From: Lacrimispora saccharolytica
Lineage (GTDB): Bacteria > Bacillota > Clostridia > Lachnospirales > Lachnospiraceae
NCBI GenBank assembly: GCA_016899975.1
Contig: JACJJN010000021.1
Location: 1-60,172, forward strand
DNA length: 60,172 nucleotides
Direction: 5' to 3'
Positions within the stretch are counted from its first letter, which is position 1. Every line of letters starts with the position of its first letter. Shown piece after piece: positions 34,055 through 42,631 of this stretch. The notes under the pieces are model-generated. The model saw only the letters and a list, made by a program, of their open reading frames with translations. It had not been told where the DNA came from and did not search any database. Made by a program: the position numbers and the translations under genes.

Positions 34055-34948
34055 CTATTTCTCTGTTTTGGTTTCCATGTCCTGCCTGTTTCCTGCTCCG
34101 CGAAGCTTTCTTCTCTTCCAGAGGATCACTCCGGCACATACCAGCACCAGTGCAATAGAGAGCATCTGTGAAACCGGAAGCCCGATTACCGGCAGCAGCA
34201 GCTGGTCGGTACGAAGCCCTTCGATCCAGGCTCTTCCCAGTCCGTATCCGGCAAGGTACATAAAAAACAGTTCTCCGTGGAACTTTGTGTGTTTTCTGTA
34301 CCAGATCAGGATCAGCAGCACTCCTACATTCCAGAGGCTCTCATACAGAAACGTCGGATGCACCTGGATAAAATCAATGCCGTCAATGGTCACAAGATGA
34401 TCCCACATTTCCTGGGTGATCTCGTTCTGACGCACCGCGGAAACCGGAAGCTGCATCGCGAAAAGATTGTCCGTATATCCTCCGAATGCCTCCCGGTTAA
34501 AGAAGTTGCCCCATCGGCCCATGATCTGTCCGAAAACGATACTCATACTTGCCGTGTCCATCACCTGGAAAAAATGGAGTTTCTTCACGCGGCAGTAGAT
34601 CGCCACCGCGATACACGCGCCGATGATCCCGCCGTAAATCGCCAGGCCTCCCTGACGGATATTGAAAATACTCAGCAGATCGTCTTTGTAGGAATCCCAC
34701 GCGAAAAACACATAATAAATCCTCGCTCCGACAATTCCTGCCGCGATGCCGATCATTGCCAGGTCAATATACTGGTCCGGATTCTGCCCGGTCTGTTTTG
34801 CCTCGTGCATCGCGATCGCCACGCCGATCAGCATTCCGGTCACGATCACAATTCCATAATAAGCAATATCAAATCCAAAGACCGTCAAGGTCTTTCCCAC
34901 ATGCTCCAGATAGATCCCAAGATGCGGAAAATAAATCTGCATATCCAT
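34055..34948 (-). CDS. lgt: prolipoprotein diacylglyceryl transferase
   Basis: Transfers diacylglycerol from phosphatidylglycerol to the lipobox cysteine of exported prolipoproteins. The membrane protein has 297 residues and about seven helices. The signature is visible as GQIMGRWGNFFNREAFGG with the essential Arg/Asn, and GGLAIYGGIIG and HPTFLYES follow the family pattern. GGAGAAGGA lies upstream of the ATG. It may be co-transcribed with ychF, although a palindromic repeat lies between them. Confidence 0.95.
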   Translation of the reverse strand: MDMQIYFPHLGIYLEHVGKTLTVFGFDIAYYGIVIVTGMLIGVAIAMHEAKQTGQNPDQYIDLAMIGIAAGIVGARIYYVFFAWDSYKDDLLSIFNIRQGGLAIYGGIIGACIAVAIYCRVKKLHFFQVMDTASMSIVFGQIMGRWGNFFNREAFGGYTDNLFAMQLPVSAVRQNEITQEMWDHLVTIDGIDFIQVHPTFLYESLWNVGVLLILIWYRKHTKFHGELFFMYLAGYGLGRAWIEGLRTDQLLLPVIGLPVSQMLSIALVLVCAGVILWKRRKLRGAGNRQDMETKTEK

Positions 34949-34983
34949 AAAGCATCCTTCTCCTGTTCACCGTTATTCTGTAT

Positions 34984-35010
34984 GCACCCGCTCATCCAGC
35001 TGAACGGTAC
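34984..35010. repeat. 28-bp dispersed palindromic repeat, copy 7
   Basis: A 27-base diverged copy (GCACCCGCTCATC, then AGCTGAACGGTAC) in the gap between ychF and lgt. Confidence 0.5.
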
Positions 35011-35021
35011 TTCTATTTTCT

Positions 35022-36119
35022 TTACACATTGAAGCGGAACAGGATCACATCTCCGTCACGCACCACATAATCTTTTCCTTCCATGCGCACCAGACCCTTC
35101 TCACGGGCTCCCGCATAGGAACCACAGTCCAGAAGATCCTGATAATTCACCACTTCCGCCTTGATAAATCCACGCTCAAAATCCGTATGGATCTTTCCTG
35201 CAGCCTGCGGCGCCTTGGTGCCAAGACGGATGGTCCATGCACGGGTTTCATCTTCTCCTGCAGTCAGGAAGCTCATCAGACCCAGAAGGCGGTAGCTTGC
35301 GCGCACCAGTTTTTCCAGTCCGGATTCCTTCAGTCCCAGATCCTCCAGGAACATCTTCTTTTCATCGTCTTCCAGCTCGGAGATTTCCTCCTCGATCTGC
35401 GCACAGATGACAAACACCTCGCTGTCATGTTCTTTTGCGAATTCACGCACTTTTGCCACATGTTCGTTGGATGCTCCGTCGTCCGCCAGATCATCTTCGG
35501 AAACATTCGCCGCATAGATGACCGGTTTTCCTGTCAGCAGATTGTACTCTGCAAACCATTTTTCCTCATCTTCATTTTCCAGCTCGATCAGGGAGGCGTC
35601 CTTGCCGTCTTCCAGCAGCTTTTTCAGTCTCTGCTGAAACTCCAGTTCTTTCGCCGCTTCCTTGTCCATCCGGGCAGTCTTCGTTGTCTTTGCGATCCTG
35701 CGCTCCAGAACCTCCAGATCCGCGAAGATCAGCTCCAGGTCGATGGTCTCAATATCCCTCAGCGGATTAATGTTTCCGTCTACATGGATGACATTCTCAT
35801 CCTCAAAGCAGCGCACCACATGGACGATCGCATCCACCTCGCGGATATTTGCCAGGAACTGGTTTCCAAGTCCCTCACCTTTGGAGGCACCCTTTACCAG
35901 ACCCGCGATGTCCACGAACTCGATGACCGCCGGCGTCACTTTTTTGGAATGATAGAAATCTCCAAGCAGCTGCAGACGCTCATCCGGCACCGGCACCACG
36001 CCCACATTAGGATCGATGGTACAGAACGGGTAGTTCGCGCTCTCCGCCCCTGCCTTTGTCAAAGAATTGAATAATGTACTCTTTCCTACGTTTGGAAGTC
36101 CGACAATTCCAAGTTTCAT
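35022..36119 (-). CDS. ychF: redox-regulated ATPase YchF
   Basis: A ribosome-associated P-loop protein of 365 residues that prefers ATP over GTP. The P-loop GLPNVGKSTLFN, the DIAGLVKGASKGEGLGNQFL block and the NVSEDDL segment of the altered G4 region are visible. A coiled arm lies at about 130-190, and a TGS-like C-terminus ends in YVVRDGDVILFRFNV. AGGAGG precedes the ATG closely. Confidence 0.95.
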   Translation of the reverse strand: MKLGIVGLPNVGKSTLFNSLTKAGAESANYPFCTIDPNVGVVPVPDERLQLLGDFYHSKKVTPAVIEFVDIAGLVKGASKGEGLGNQFLANIREVDAIVHVVRCFEDENVIHVDGNINPLRDIETIDLELIFADLEVLERRIAKTTKTARMDKEAAKELEFQQRLKKLLEDGKDASLIELENEDEEKWFAEYNLLTGKPVIYAANVSEDDLADDGASNEHVAKVREFAKEHDSEVFVICAQIEEEISELEDDEKKMFLEDLGLKESGLEKLVRASYRLLGLMSFLTAGEDETRAWTIRLGTKAPQAAGKIHTDFERGFIKAEVVNYQDLLDCGSYAGAREKGLVRMEGKDYVVRDGDVILFRFNV

Positions 36120-36170
36120 ATTGTTTTCCTCCTAAAAGTTCTGTTTTATAACCATTCTTCCCGCTGCATT

Positions 36171-36824
36171 TCAGTCTTTGGACTGAATCATCAACAGAAC
36201 ACCGTCCTCATATTTCACACGCCCCTGCGCTTCCACGATCTCATTGCTGACGCCAAGGCCTCCGGAAGCATTGATCAGGGTATAGTTTTCCAGCGGATAC
36301 CTGAACCCTTCCAGCGTAAGTCCCGTCACCCGCTCCTCCAGGGGCATAAACGAAACATAGGTTCCGTGCTGTGTTTCCCTGTCGATGGTAAATTCTTTTT
36401 CACACGGCAGAGTGATCAGATTTCTGGAATCAATCAGATATGCCGGAATCTGTTTCAGCCATGCTTTTTTCAGATTCTGAACGGTGCTGAAAAAATGATC
36501 CAGCCTTCCTCCGGTGCCGCCAAGAATATAAATCTCACTGCTTCCCAGAATGATGGCCTGCTGCAGCGCAAGATCCATATCGGTGTTGTCCTTGACCGGA
36601 TTAAATTCCCGGATCGGCACCTGGTTTTCCTGCCGGTATTTCTCCAGCACGCCGTCTTTCAAACTGTCAAAGTCCCCAAGAATATAAGTGGGACGGATGT
36701 TTTCTTCATTGCAGAACTCAAGGCCGCGGTCCGCGGCAAGTATGATATCAAATTTCTGCTCCCGCATAAAACGGAGGACAAACTCTCGTTCAAGCATGCC
36801 CCCGGCAATGATACATGTCTTCAC
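36171..36824 (-). CDS. thiN: thiamine diphosphokinase
   Basis: Pyrophosphorylates thiamine to thiamine diphosphate. It has 217 residues. The N-terminal domain contains ADRGLEFC, YILGDFDSLK and the NPVKDNTDMDLAL active-site block, then GGTGGRLDHFFST; the C-terminal part is beta-rich. The start is a GTG overlapping the rpe stop by 4 bases (GTGA), so translation is coupled. It ends the long murE-thiN gene run. Confidence 0.93.
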   Translation of the reverse strand: MKTCIIAGGMLEREFVLRFMREQKFDIILAADRGLEFCNEENIRPTYILGDFDSLKDGVLEKYRQENQVPIREFNPVKDNTDMDLALQQAIILGSSEIYILGGTGGRLDHFFSTVQNLKKAWLKQIPAYLIDSRNLITLPCEKEFTIDRETQHGTYVSFMPLEERVTGLTLEGFRYPLENYTLINASGGLGVSNEIVEAQGRVKYEDGVLLMIQSKD

Positions 36825-37534
36825 TTTTTCAGCTCCTTACCGTCTATTCTATTTTTCCGATCAGCATGGTTATACGGCTCGATATGTTCCTGAAACATAT
36901 GAATATTTTTTTCAATCTCTCCGCCAAAAACCGCGGAACCTGCGACGATGATGTTTGCGCCTGCTTCCAGCACCTCATCCACAGTTTTCTCGTTGATGCC
37001 GCCGTCCACCTGGATCAGAACATCGGAATTTCCGGTGGCATCCAGCATTCTGCGCAGTTCCTTCAGCTTTCCGGCAGTTTCCGGAATGTATTTCTGTCCG
37101 CCGAAGCCCGGATTGACGCTCATGATCAGAACCATGTCCACTTTATCCAGCACCGGTTCCAGTACGCTCACAGGCGTCAGTGGATTCAAAGCCACGCCTG
37201 TCTGCATTCCCTTCGCATGAATCACATCCAGAGTAAACGGAAGATCGGAACACGCCTCCGCGTGAATCGTCAGCATATCCGCTCCGCATTCCTGAAAGCG
37301 CTGGATATAGCGCTCCGGATCCTGGATCATCAGATGGACGTCAAAATACAGAGTGCTTTCCTCCCGGATGGACTTGATCAACGGCATTCCAAAGGAAATA
37401 CTTGGCACAAAGGTGCCGTCCATGACATCAATATGCAGCCAGTGGCAGCCTGCCTGTTCGATTTTTCTGATCTGCTCACCCAGCCGGTTGAAATCCGCGG
37501 CGAGAATTGACGGTGACAACTGATACCTCTGCAT
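36821..37534 (-). CDS. rpe: ribulose-phosphate 3-epimerase
   Basis: Interconverts ribulose-5-phosphate and xylulose-5-phosphate. This TIM barrel of 237 residues shows SPSILAADF, the metal-binding LHIDVMDGTFVP and FDVHLMI, MSVNPGFGGQKYIP, and QVDGGINEKT followed by the phosphate-binding VAGSAVFGG. The last about 20 residues form a basic tail beyond the usual end. AAAGGAGA lies before the ATG. It is overlapped by thiN and lies 4 bases after rsgA, as in Bacillus. Confidence 0.95.
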   Translation of the reverse strand: MQRYQLSPSILAADFNRLGEQIRKIEQAGCHWLHIDVMDGTFVPSISFGMPLIKSIREESTLYFDVHLMIQDPERYIQRFQECGADMLTIHAEACSDLPFTLDVIHAKGMQTGVALNPLTPVSVLEPVLDKVDMVLIMSVNPGFGGQKYIPETAGKLKELRRMLDATGNSDVLIQVDGGINEKTVDEVLEAGANIIVAGSAVFGGEIEKNIHMFQEHIEPYNHADRKNRIDGKELKK

Positions 37535-37538
37535 AAAT

Positions 37539-38423
37539 TTAGTATCTCCTTTTTTCCTGCTCTTTTAATTCTTCGTAAAACATGACGTAATTTTCATATC
37601 GTGAACGGTGGATCCTGCCCTCTTCCAGAGCTTCCTTCACCGCACATCCCGGTTCCTTCACATGGACGCAGCCCTGGAACCGGCAGTTTCCTTCCATCGG
37701 ATGAAATTCTGGAAAATATTGGCGAAGTTCTTCCTTCTCCATATTTTCTGTATACAGCGACGTGAATCCCGGCGTATCGCACAGCCAGGTTCCCGACTCC
37801 AGCGCGATCAGCTGAGAATGGCGGGTGGTGTGTTTTCCCCGCTTCAGTTTCCGGCTGATCTCGCCGGTCTCCATGCAGACCCCATCCTGAAAGAGGTTCG
37901 TCAGAGAAGACTTTCCGACACCGGAAGGGCCGGCAACCACCGTCGTCCTGCCCTTCAGATATTCTTTCAGTTCTTCGATTCCCTCTTCCCTTGCCGCGCT
38001 GCACAGAAACACCGGATATCCGCAGTCCTGGTAAACCTTTTCATAAGCCTGCGCTTCCTCCGGCGTTACCAGATCCCCTTTGTTGAAACAGACCGCAGCA
38101 GGAATTTCCTGCTGCTCCATCATCACCAGAAATCGGTCCAGCAGCGCGATGTTCGGCCTTGGATCTTCCAGGGCAAAAATAACCAGCGCCTGATCGATGT
38201 TGGCAACCGCCGGACGGATCAGTTCGTTTTTCCTGGGAAGAAGCGCTGTGAGGTTTCCCTCTTTTTCTTCTTCCTCCAGGATTTCGATCTCCACATCGTC
38301 TCCCACCAGAGGCTTTCTCTTATCCTTCCGGAAGATTCCCTTTGCTTTGCATTCATAGACGCCGGATTCTCCCGTATCCACATAGTAGAATCCGGCAATT
38401 CCCTTGATAATTTTACCTTTCAT
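37539..38423 (-). CDS. rsgA: ribosome small-subunit-dependent GTPase A
   Basis: A circularly permuted GTPase acting in late 30S maturation. It has an N-terminal OB fold (KGIIKGIAGFYYVDTG, with an R/K-rich middle), then G4 (CFNKGDLV) before G1 (GPSGVGKSSLTN) and G3 (DTPGFTSL). The zinc-binding C-terminus carries CRFQGCVHVKEPGC. It has 294 residues. It follows pknB by 7 bases and was probably kept with it because RsgA can be a PASTA-kinase substrate. Confidence 0.95.
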   Translation of the reverse strand: MKGKIIKGIAGFYYVDTGESGVYECKAKGIFRKDKRKPLVGDDVEIEILEEEEKEGNLTALLPRKNELIRPAVANIDQALVIFALEDPRPNIALLDRFLVMMEQQEIPAAVCFNKGDLVTPEEAQAYEKVYQDCGYPVFLCSAAREEGIEELKEYLKGRTTVVAGPSGVGKSSLTNLFQDGVCMETGEISRKLKRGKHTTRHSQLIALESGTWLCDTPGFTSLYTENMEKEELRQYFPEFHPMEGNCRFQGCVHVKEPGCAVKEALEEGRIHRSRYENYVMFYEELKEQEKRRY

Positions 38424-38430
38424 TGAACCC

Positions 38431-40680
38431 TCAGTTCTGATCGGCAGTGAACGTGCTGCTCTTTGAGATCGCCTGATAGTTTCCGGTGGAATCCATCTCG
38501 GAGATCAGGATATACACTTCTGCCGACGCGTCAGACGGCGCAGTCCATTCAATATTGATCGGATACGGCCACTGGCTGTCATCCAGAGTCATTCCTTCGT
38601 CCTGCCATACGGACTGTTCGGATCCGTTGACATTCTGGATCACCTCCAGTCGGATCACTCCGCCCTGATAATTCTCCGGTTTATTCAGGGATTTGTTGCA
38701 GCTCCAGGTGGCATTTGTCGCACCTTCCTCTGGCGCTGTGGTTGGATCCGCAGAAGCCTGCTCTGTATTGATGACCAGAGTCACTGTGGTTCCCGGCGCA
38801 ACGTTGGTTCCGGCTTCCGGACTCTGATCGATGACTTCTCCGATCGCCACGCGGTTGGAGGTTGCGGTCGTCGTTGTTACTACCAGGCCGCGATTCTCAA
38901 GAATCGAAGTGGCTTCCTCCTGGGAGTAACCCTGTACATTCGGAATGGACACTTCCTCGTCCTCTTCCGCACCTTTGCTGACTACAACGGTCACTGTGGA
39001 TCCCTGATCCACGGTGGAACCTTCACCTGGGTCCAGCGTGATTACGCTGCCCGCAGCCACATCACTGCTGAAATCCTCTGTGAAGCTTACTTCCAGACCG
39101 ATGCTGTTCAGGGAAGCCTGTACGGCGTCTCTTGGCTGCCCGATCAGTCCGGTCGGAATCTCCACTTTGCCGGAACCGGCGCTCACATAATAAGTGATCG
39201 TCGAGTTCTTTGCAACCTGTGAACCCGGCTGCAGATCCTGACGGCAGATCTTTCCTGCCTCCACGGAATCTGACGGCTCTGTTCCTCCGGATGTCACACC
39301 AAGTCCCATCTCATTGGCGGTCTGCTGTGCTTCCTCCTCTGTCTTTCCCCGCAGATCCGGCACTGTTACCTGCTCTTCCCCCGCGTTGGATGTTGCGCTG
39401 CTGTCCACCGGCGTCGGTGTCGCTGTCGCCGTCACAGTCGCGGATGCAGAAGAAGCAGAATTGCCGTCTGCCGTGTCTCTTCCGCCTCCGACAAAGCCAA
39501 GAGCCTGTGCAATAACATAGATCAAAATACAGATGATCACTCCGCCGACAACAAAGCCGCCGATGGTGATCACCTTCTCCACCCGGCTTCCGGAATCATC
39601 ATCATCGTCATCCTCGTCGTCATCATAATCATCATCTTCATAATCGTCGTCATACTCATCCTCATCTTCGTAGGAATCGTAATCATCCTCGTCGTCATCG
39701 TCCTCCAGTTTGCTGTATCTTGGAGAAGAAGTCTGTTCATCCGCCGCTTTTTTCGCAGCCATTGCTGCGGAACCGGAACGGATCTTATCCAGCTCATCCT
39801 CGGAAACCATGACCGTCTGGGCATGGGAACTGAGCGGCATCAGAGTAACGAAATTTCCGTTGGGATCTACCAGAGAGTGTTTCAGGTCGTCGATCAGTTC
39901 TCCCATACTCTTATACCGGCGGTCCGGACTCTTCTGGGTACATTTCAGGATGATCTGCTCCAGGGAGAACGGCAGACTCGGCGTATACTTGGACGGAGCC
40001 TCGATCTCTTCCTGCAGATGCTTGATCGCAATGGCAACGGTCGTATCCCCGTCAAACGGAACACGCCCGGTCACCATCTCATAGATGGTGATACCCAGAG
40101 AATAGATATCACTCTTATAATCCGAATAGCCTCCGCGCACCTGCTCCGGTGAGCTGTAGTGGACGCTTCCCATGACATTGGAACTGATAGTATTGGAAGA
40201 GGTTGCCTTCGCGATACCGAAATCGGAAAGCTTTACCTTTCCGTCTGTGGAAATAATGATATTCTGCGGTTTTACATCACGGTGAACAATGCCCCGGTTG
40301 TGCGCCGCCTCAAGTCCGAGGGAAACCTGGATCGCAATGCTGGTCGCTTCCTTGACGCTCAGTTTTCCCTTCCGGTTGATATAATCTTTCAGCGTGATGC
40401 CTTCCACAAGCTCCATAACGATATAGTAAACACCGCGGTCATCTCCCACGTCGAACACGTTGACTACGTTCGGATGGGACAGTCCGGCAGCAGCCTGGGC
40501 TTCCGAACGGAATTTTGTGATAAAGGTCTTGTCCTCACGGAATTCCGGCTTCATCACTTTGACCGCAACCATACGGTTCAGCTTATGGTCCATGGCTTTA
40601 TAAACATCTGCCATTCCGCCGGAACCGATTCTGCTTATAATCTCATATCTCTCGCCTAAAATAACTCCCTCTTTTAACAT
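38431..40680 (-). CDS. pknB: PASTA-domain Ser/Thr protein kinase
   Basis: A wall-sensing kinase of 749 residues. The cytoplasmic kinase domain (1-275) has the G-loop IGSGGMADVY, Lys41, HRDVKPQN at 133-140 and DFG at 153-155. A strongly acidic juxtamembrane stretch (about 326-362, almost only Asp/Glu/Tyr/Ser) precedes the membrane helix (371-395). Outside are a Ser/Thr/Ala linker, three PASTA repeats (about 436-640) that bind muropeptides or beta-lactams, and a terminal beta domain of about 90 residues. Its start overlaps the prpC stop by 7 bases. It is expected to control division, wall metabolism and translation factors. Confidence 0.95.
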   Translation of the reverse strand: MLKEGVILGERYEIISRIGSGGMADVYKAMDHKLNRMVAVKVMKPEFREDKTFITKFRSEAQAAAGLSHPNVVNVFDVGDDRGVYYIVMELVEGITLKDYINRKGKLSVKEATSIAIQVSLGLEAAHNRGIVHRDVKPQNIIISTDGKVKLSDFGIAKATSSNTISSNVMGSVHYSSPEQVRGGYSDYKSDIYSLGITIYEMVTGRVPFDGDTTVAIAIKHLQEEIEAPSKYTPSLPFSLEQIILKCTQKSPDRRYKSMGELIDDLKHSLVDPNGNFVTLMPLSSHAQTVMVSEDELDKIRSGSAAMAAKKAADEQTSSPRYSKLEDDDDEDDYDSYEDEDEYDDDYEDDDYDDDEDDDDDDSGSRVEKVITIGGFVVGGVIICILIYVIAQALGFVGGGRDTADGNSASSASATVTATATPTPVDSSATSNAGEEQVTVPDLRGKTEEEAQQTANEMGLGVTSGGTEPSDSVEAGKICRQDLQPGSQVAKNSTITYYVSAGSGKVEIPTGLIGQPRDAVQASLNSIGLEVSFTEDFSSDVAAGSVITLDPGEGSTVDQGSTVTVVVSKGAEEDEEVSIPNVQGYSQEEATSILENRGLVVTTTTATSNRVAIGEVIDQSPEAGTNVAPGTTVTLVINTEQASADPTTAPEEGATNATWSCNKSLNKPENYQGGVIRLEVIQNVNGSEQSVWQDEGMTLDDSQWPYPINIEWTAPSDASAEVYILISEMDSTGNYQAISKSSTFTADQN

Positions 40681-41417
40681 TCTTTCACCTCGTTTGTAAA
40701 TGGTTCAACGACAATGACTGCGATATTGTCTTTGCCGCCATTTGCATTCGCTTTGTCGATCAGCTCCTGCGCCTTATCTTTTCCATCGTCCTCTTCGATG
40801 ATCTCGAAGATTTCTTCGTCCGAAACCATATTTGACAGCCCGTCCGAACACATCAGAAGCTGATTGCCCGGTTCCAGCCGGATATCAAAGAAATCCACCT
40901 TAACGGTCTCGGCAGTGCCCACAGCCCTGGTGATGATATTTTTGTCCGGATGGTTTCTCGCCTGCTCCATGGTCAGTTCCCCGAGACGCACCATTTCCAT
41001 GATCAGGGAATGATCCTGTGTCACCTGGGAAAAGGTACCGTCCGCGGCAAGATAAAGCCGGCTGTCTCCGACATTCGCCACATAAGCATAACTGCCCACA
41101 ACCGTAGCGACTACCATCGTTGTGCCCATTCCTTCCATCGACTCGTCTCTTCGCGCCTGCTCCAGAATCTGGCTGTTGGCCGCCTCGATCCCATGACGAA
41201 TGATCTTGACGGGATTAAAATTTCCGTCTCTCCGGACGGATTCCACCAGTACAGACACGCCGTAGCGGGAAGCAAAATCCCCGGCGTTATGACCTCCCAT
41301 ACCGTCTGCCACAACAAAAAGATTGGGAAGGTTTCCCACCGGTTCTTTGGAAACGAACACAAAGTCCTGATTCATTTTGCGTTTCTGACCGATATCGGTT
41401 GCAGAAAATACCCTCAT
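40674..41417 (-). CDS. prpC: PP2C-type Ser/Thr phosphatase PrpC/Stp
   Basis: Dephosphorylates targets of the adjacent PASTA kinase. The Mn2+-dependent PP2C motifs are complete: TDIGQKRKMNQD, VADGMGGHNAGD, VANVGDSRLYL, TQDHSLI and CSDGLSNMV, with GGKDNIAVIVV at the end. The start at 41417 (MRVFSATDIG) follows GGAGAGGAAGAC and gives 247 residues. Its frame overlaps that of pknB by 7 bases, implying translational coupling. Confidence 0.95.
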   Translation of the reverse strand: MRVFSATDIGQKRKMNQDFVFVSKEPVGNLPNLFVVADGMGGHNAGDFASRYGVSVLVESVRRDGNFNPVKIIRHGIEAANSQILEQARRDESMEGMGTTMVVATVVGSYAYVANVGDSRLYLAADGTFSQVTQDHSLIMEMVRLGELTMEQARNHPDKNIITRAVGTAETVKVDFFDIRLEPGNQLLMCSDGLSNMVSDEEIFEIIEEDDGKDKAQELIDKANANGGKDNIAVIVVEPFTNEVKEC

Positions 41418-41453
41418 GTCTTCCTCTCCTGTAAAGGGAATGTCCCGGACATT

Positions 41454-41482
41454 GCAACGGTTCAGTCCTGCTGAACCGTTGC
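41454..41482. repeat. 28-bp dispersed palindromic repeat, copy 8
   Basis: GCAACGGTTCAG and CTGAACCGTTGC form a perfect 12-bp stem with a 5-base centre, between rlmN and prpC. It is the most symmetric copy. Confidence 0.8.
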
Positions 41483-41483
41483 A

Positions 41484-41525
41484 TGCAAAATCCATTTAAA
41501 TCGCCTTTGGCGATGGGATTTTGCA
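41484..41525. repeat. nested hairpin in the rlmN-prpC gap
   Basis: TGCAAAATCC pairs with GGATTTTGCA around an inner ATCGCC-TTT-GGCGAT stem-loop. Together with the adjacent palindrome, almost the whole gap can fold in RNA. There is no T-run, so it is not a standard terminator. Confidence 0.6.
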
Positions 41526-41533
41526 CTCCTGAA

Positions 41534-42631
41534 TCACGTTCTTACGGTCTGCGCAGCATGTGCGCAGACCTGATCTGAACGGCAATCAGACATTTCCCTG
41601 TCTGTCTTATCGATATAGCTTTTTCGTAACTGTCCACAGGCGCCGTCAATATCCGCGCCCATTTCCCTTCTAATAGTAACATTAATTCCGTATTTTTCAA
41701 GTTTATTTTTGAAATTCTCTATGACTTTTTTGCCGGAACGGACGTAATTCCGCTCCTTGATGGGGTTCACCGGAATCAGATTGATATGGCAGTTCAGGCC
41801 CCGGATCCTGCCTGCCAGCTGGTCCGCATCCTCCTGGGAATCATTCTCTCCGCCCACCAGAGAATACTCAAACGTCAGCCTCCGGCCTGTCTCCTGAAAA
41901 TAATAACGACAGGCCTCCAGCACCTCGTCCATCGTATATTTATAAGCGATCGGCATCAGCGCCTTTCGCTTCTCATCGTTGGGGGCGTGGAGGGAAAGCG
42001 CCAGTGTGATCTGCAGATGCTCCTTGGCCAGGCGGCGCATATTCGGCACAATGCCGCAGGTGGAAACGGTGATGTTTCTCTGGCTGATGTTCAGTCCCTC
42101 CGGGCTGGAAAGGAGACGGATAAACCGCACCAGATTCTCATAATTATCCAGCGGCTCTCCGGTTCCCATCACCACCACATTGGACACCCGCTCCCCGGTA
42201 TGTCTTGAGATCTGATAAATCTGATCCAGCATCTCGCCCGCCGTCAGAGACCGCACCAGGCCGCCGATGGTCGACGCACAGAACCGGCAGCCCATCCGGC
42301 AGCCAACCTGGGAAGAAATGCATACAGAATTTCCATGATGATACCGCATCAGGACACTCTCGATCACATTCCCGTCCGCAAGCTCAAACAGATATTTCTG
42401 TGTTCCGTCCAATTTGGAGGTCTGCACCTCCACGATTTCCAGCGGCCGGTAATGATACGTTTCCTCCAGCTTCTGCCGGAATCCCTTGGACAGGGTCGTC
42501 ATCTCCTGATAGGAGGGAGCCAGCTTTTGATGGATCCAGCCGTAAAGCTGTTTTGCATGAAACGGCTTTTCTCCCATCTGAGTGCAGACTTCCTTCAGTT
42601 CATCGAGATTCATGGATTTGATATCCTTCAT
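41534..42631 (-). CDS. rlmN: 23S rRNA/tRNA adenine C2-methyltransferase
   Basis: A radical-SAM enzyme that methylates A2503 of 23S rRNA and A37 of some tRNAs. The SAM cluster motif CRMGCRFCAST, GTGEPLDNYEN, the SLHAPND block and the C-terminal cysteine region GADIDGACGQLR are visible, giving 365 residues. The last about 25 residues extend past the usual end and are encoded partly by a perfect 10-bp inverted repeat (41546-41570). It overlaps rsmB by 4 bases. Confidence 0.94.
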   Translation of the reverse strand: MKDIKSMNLDELKEVCTQMGEKPFHAKQLYGWIHQKLAPSYQEMTTLSKGFRQKLEETYHYRPLEIVEVQTSKLDGTQKYLFELADGNVIESVLMRYHHGNSVCISSQVGCRMGCRFCASTIGGLVRSLTAGEMLDQIYQISRHTGERVSNVVVMGTGEPLDNYENLVRFIRLLSSPEGLNISQRNITVSTCGIVPNMRRLAKEHLQITLALSLHAPNDEKRKALMPIAYKYTMDEVLEACRYYFQETGRRLTFEYSLVGGENDSQEDADQLAGRIRGLNCHINLIPVNPIKERNYVRSGKKVIENFKNKLEKYGINVTIRREMGADIDGACGQLRKSYIDKTDREMSDCRSDQVCAHAAQTVRT

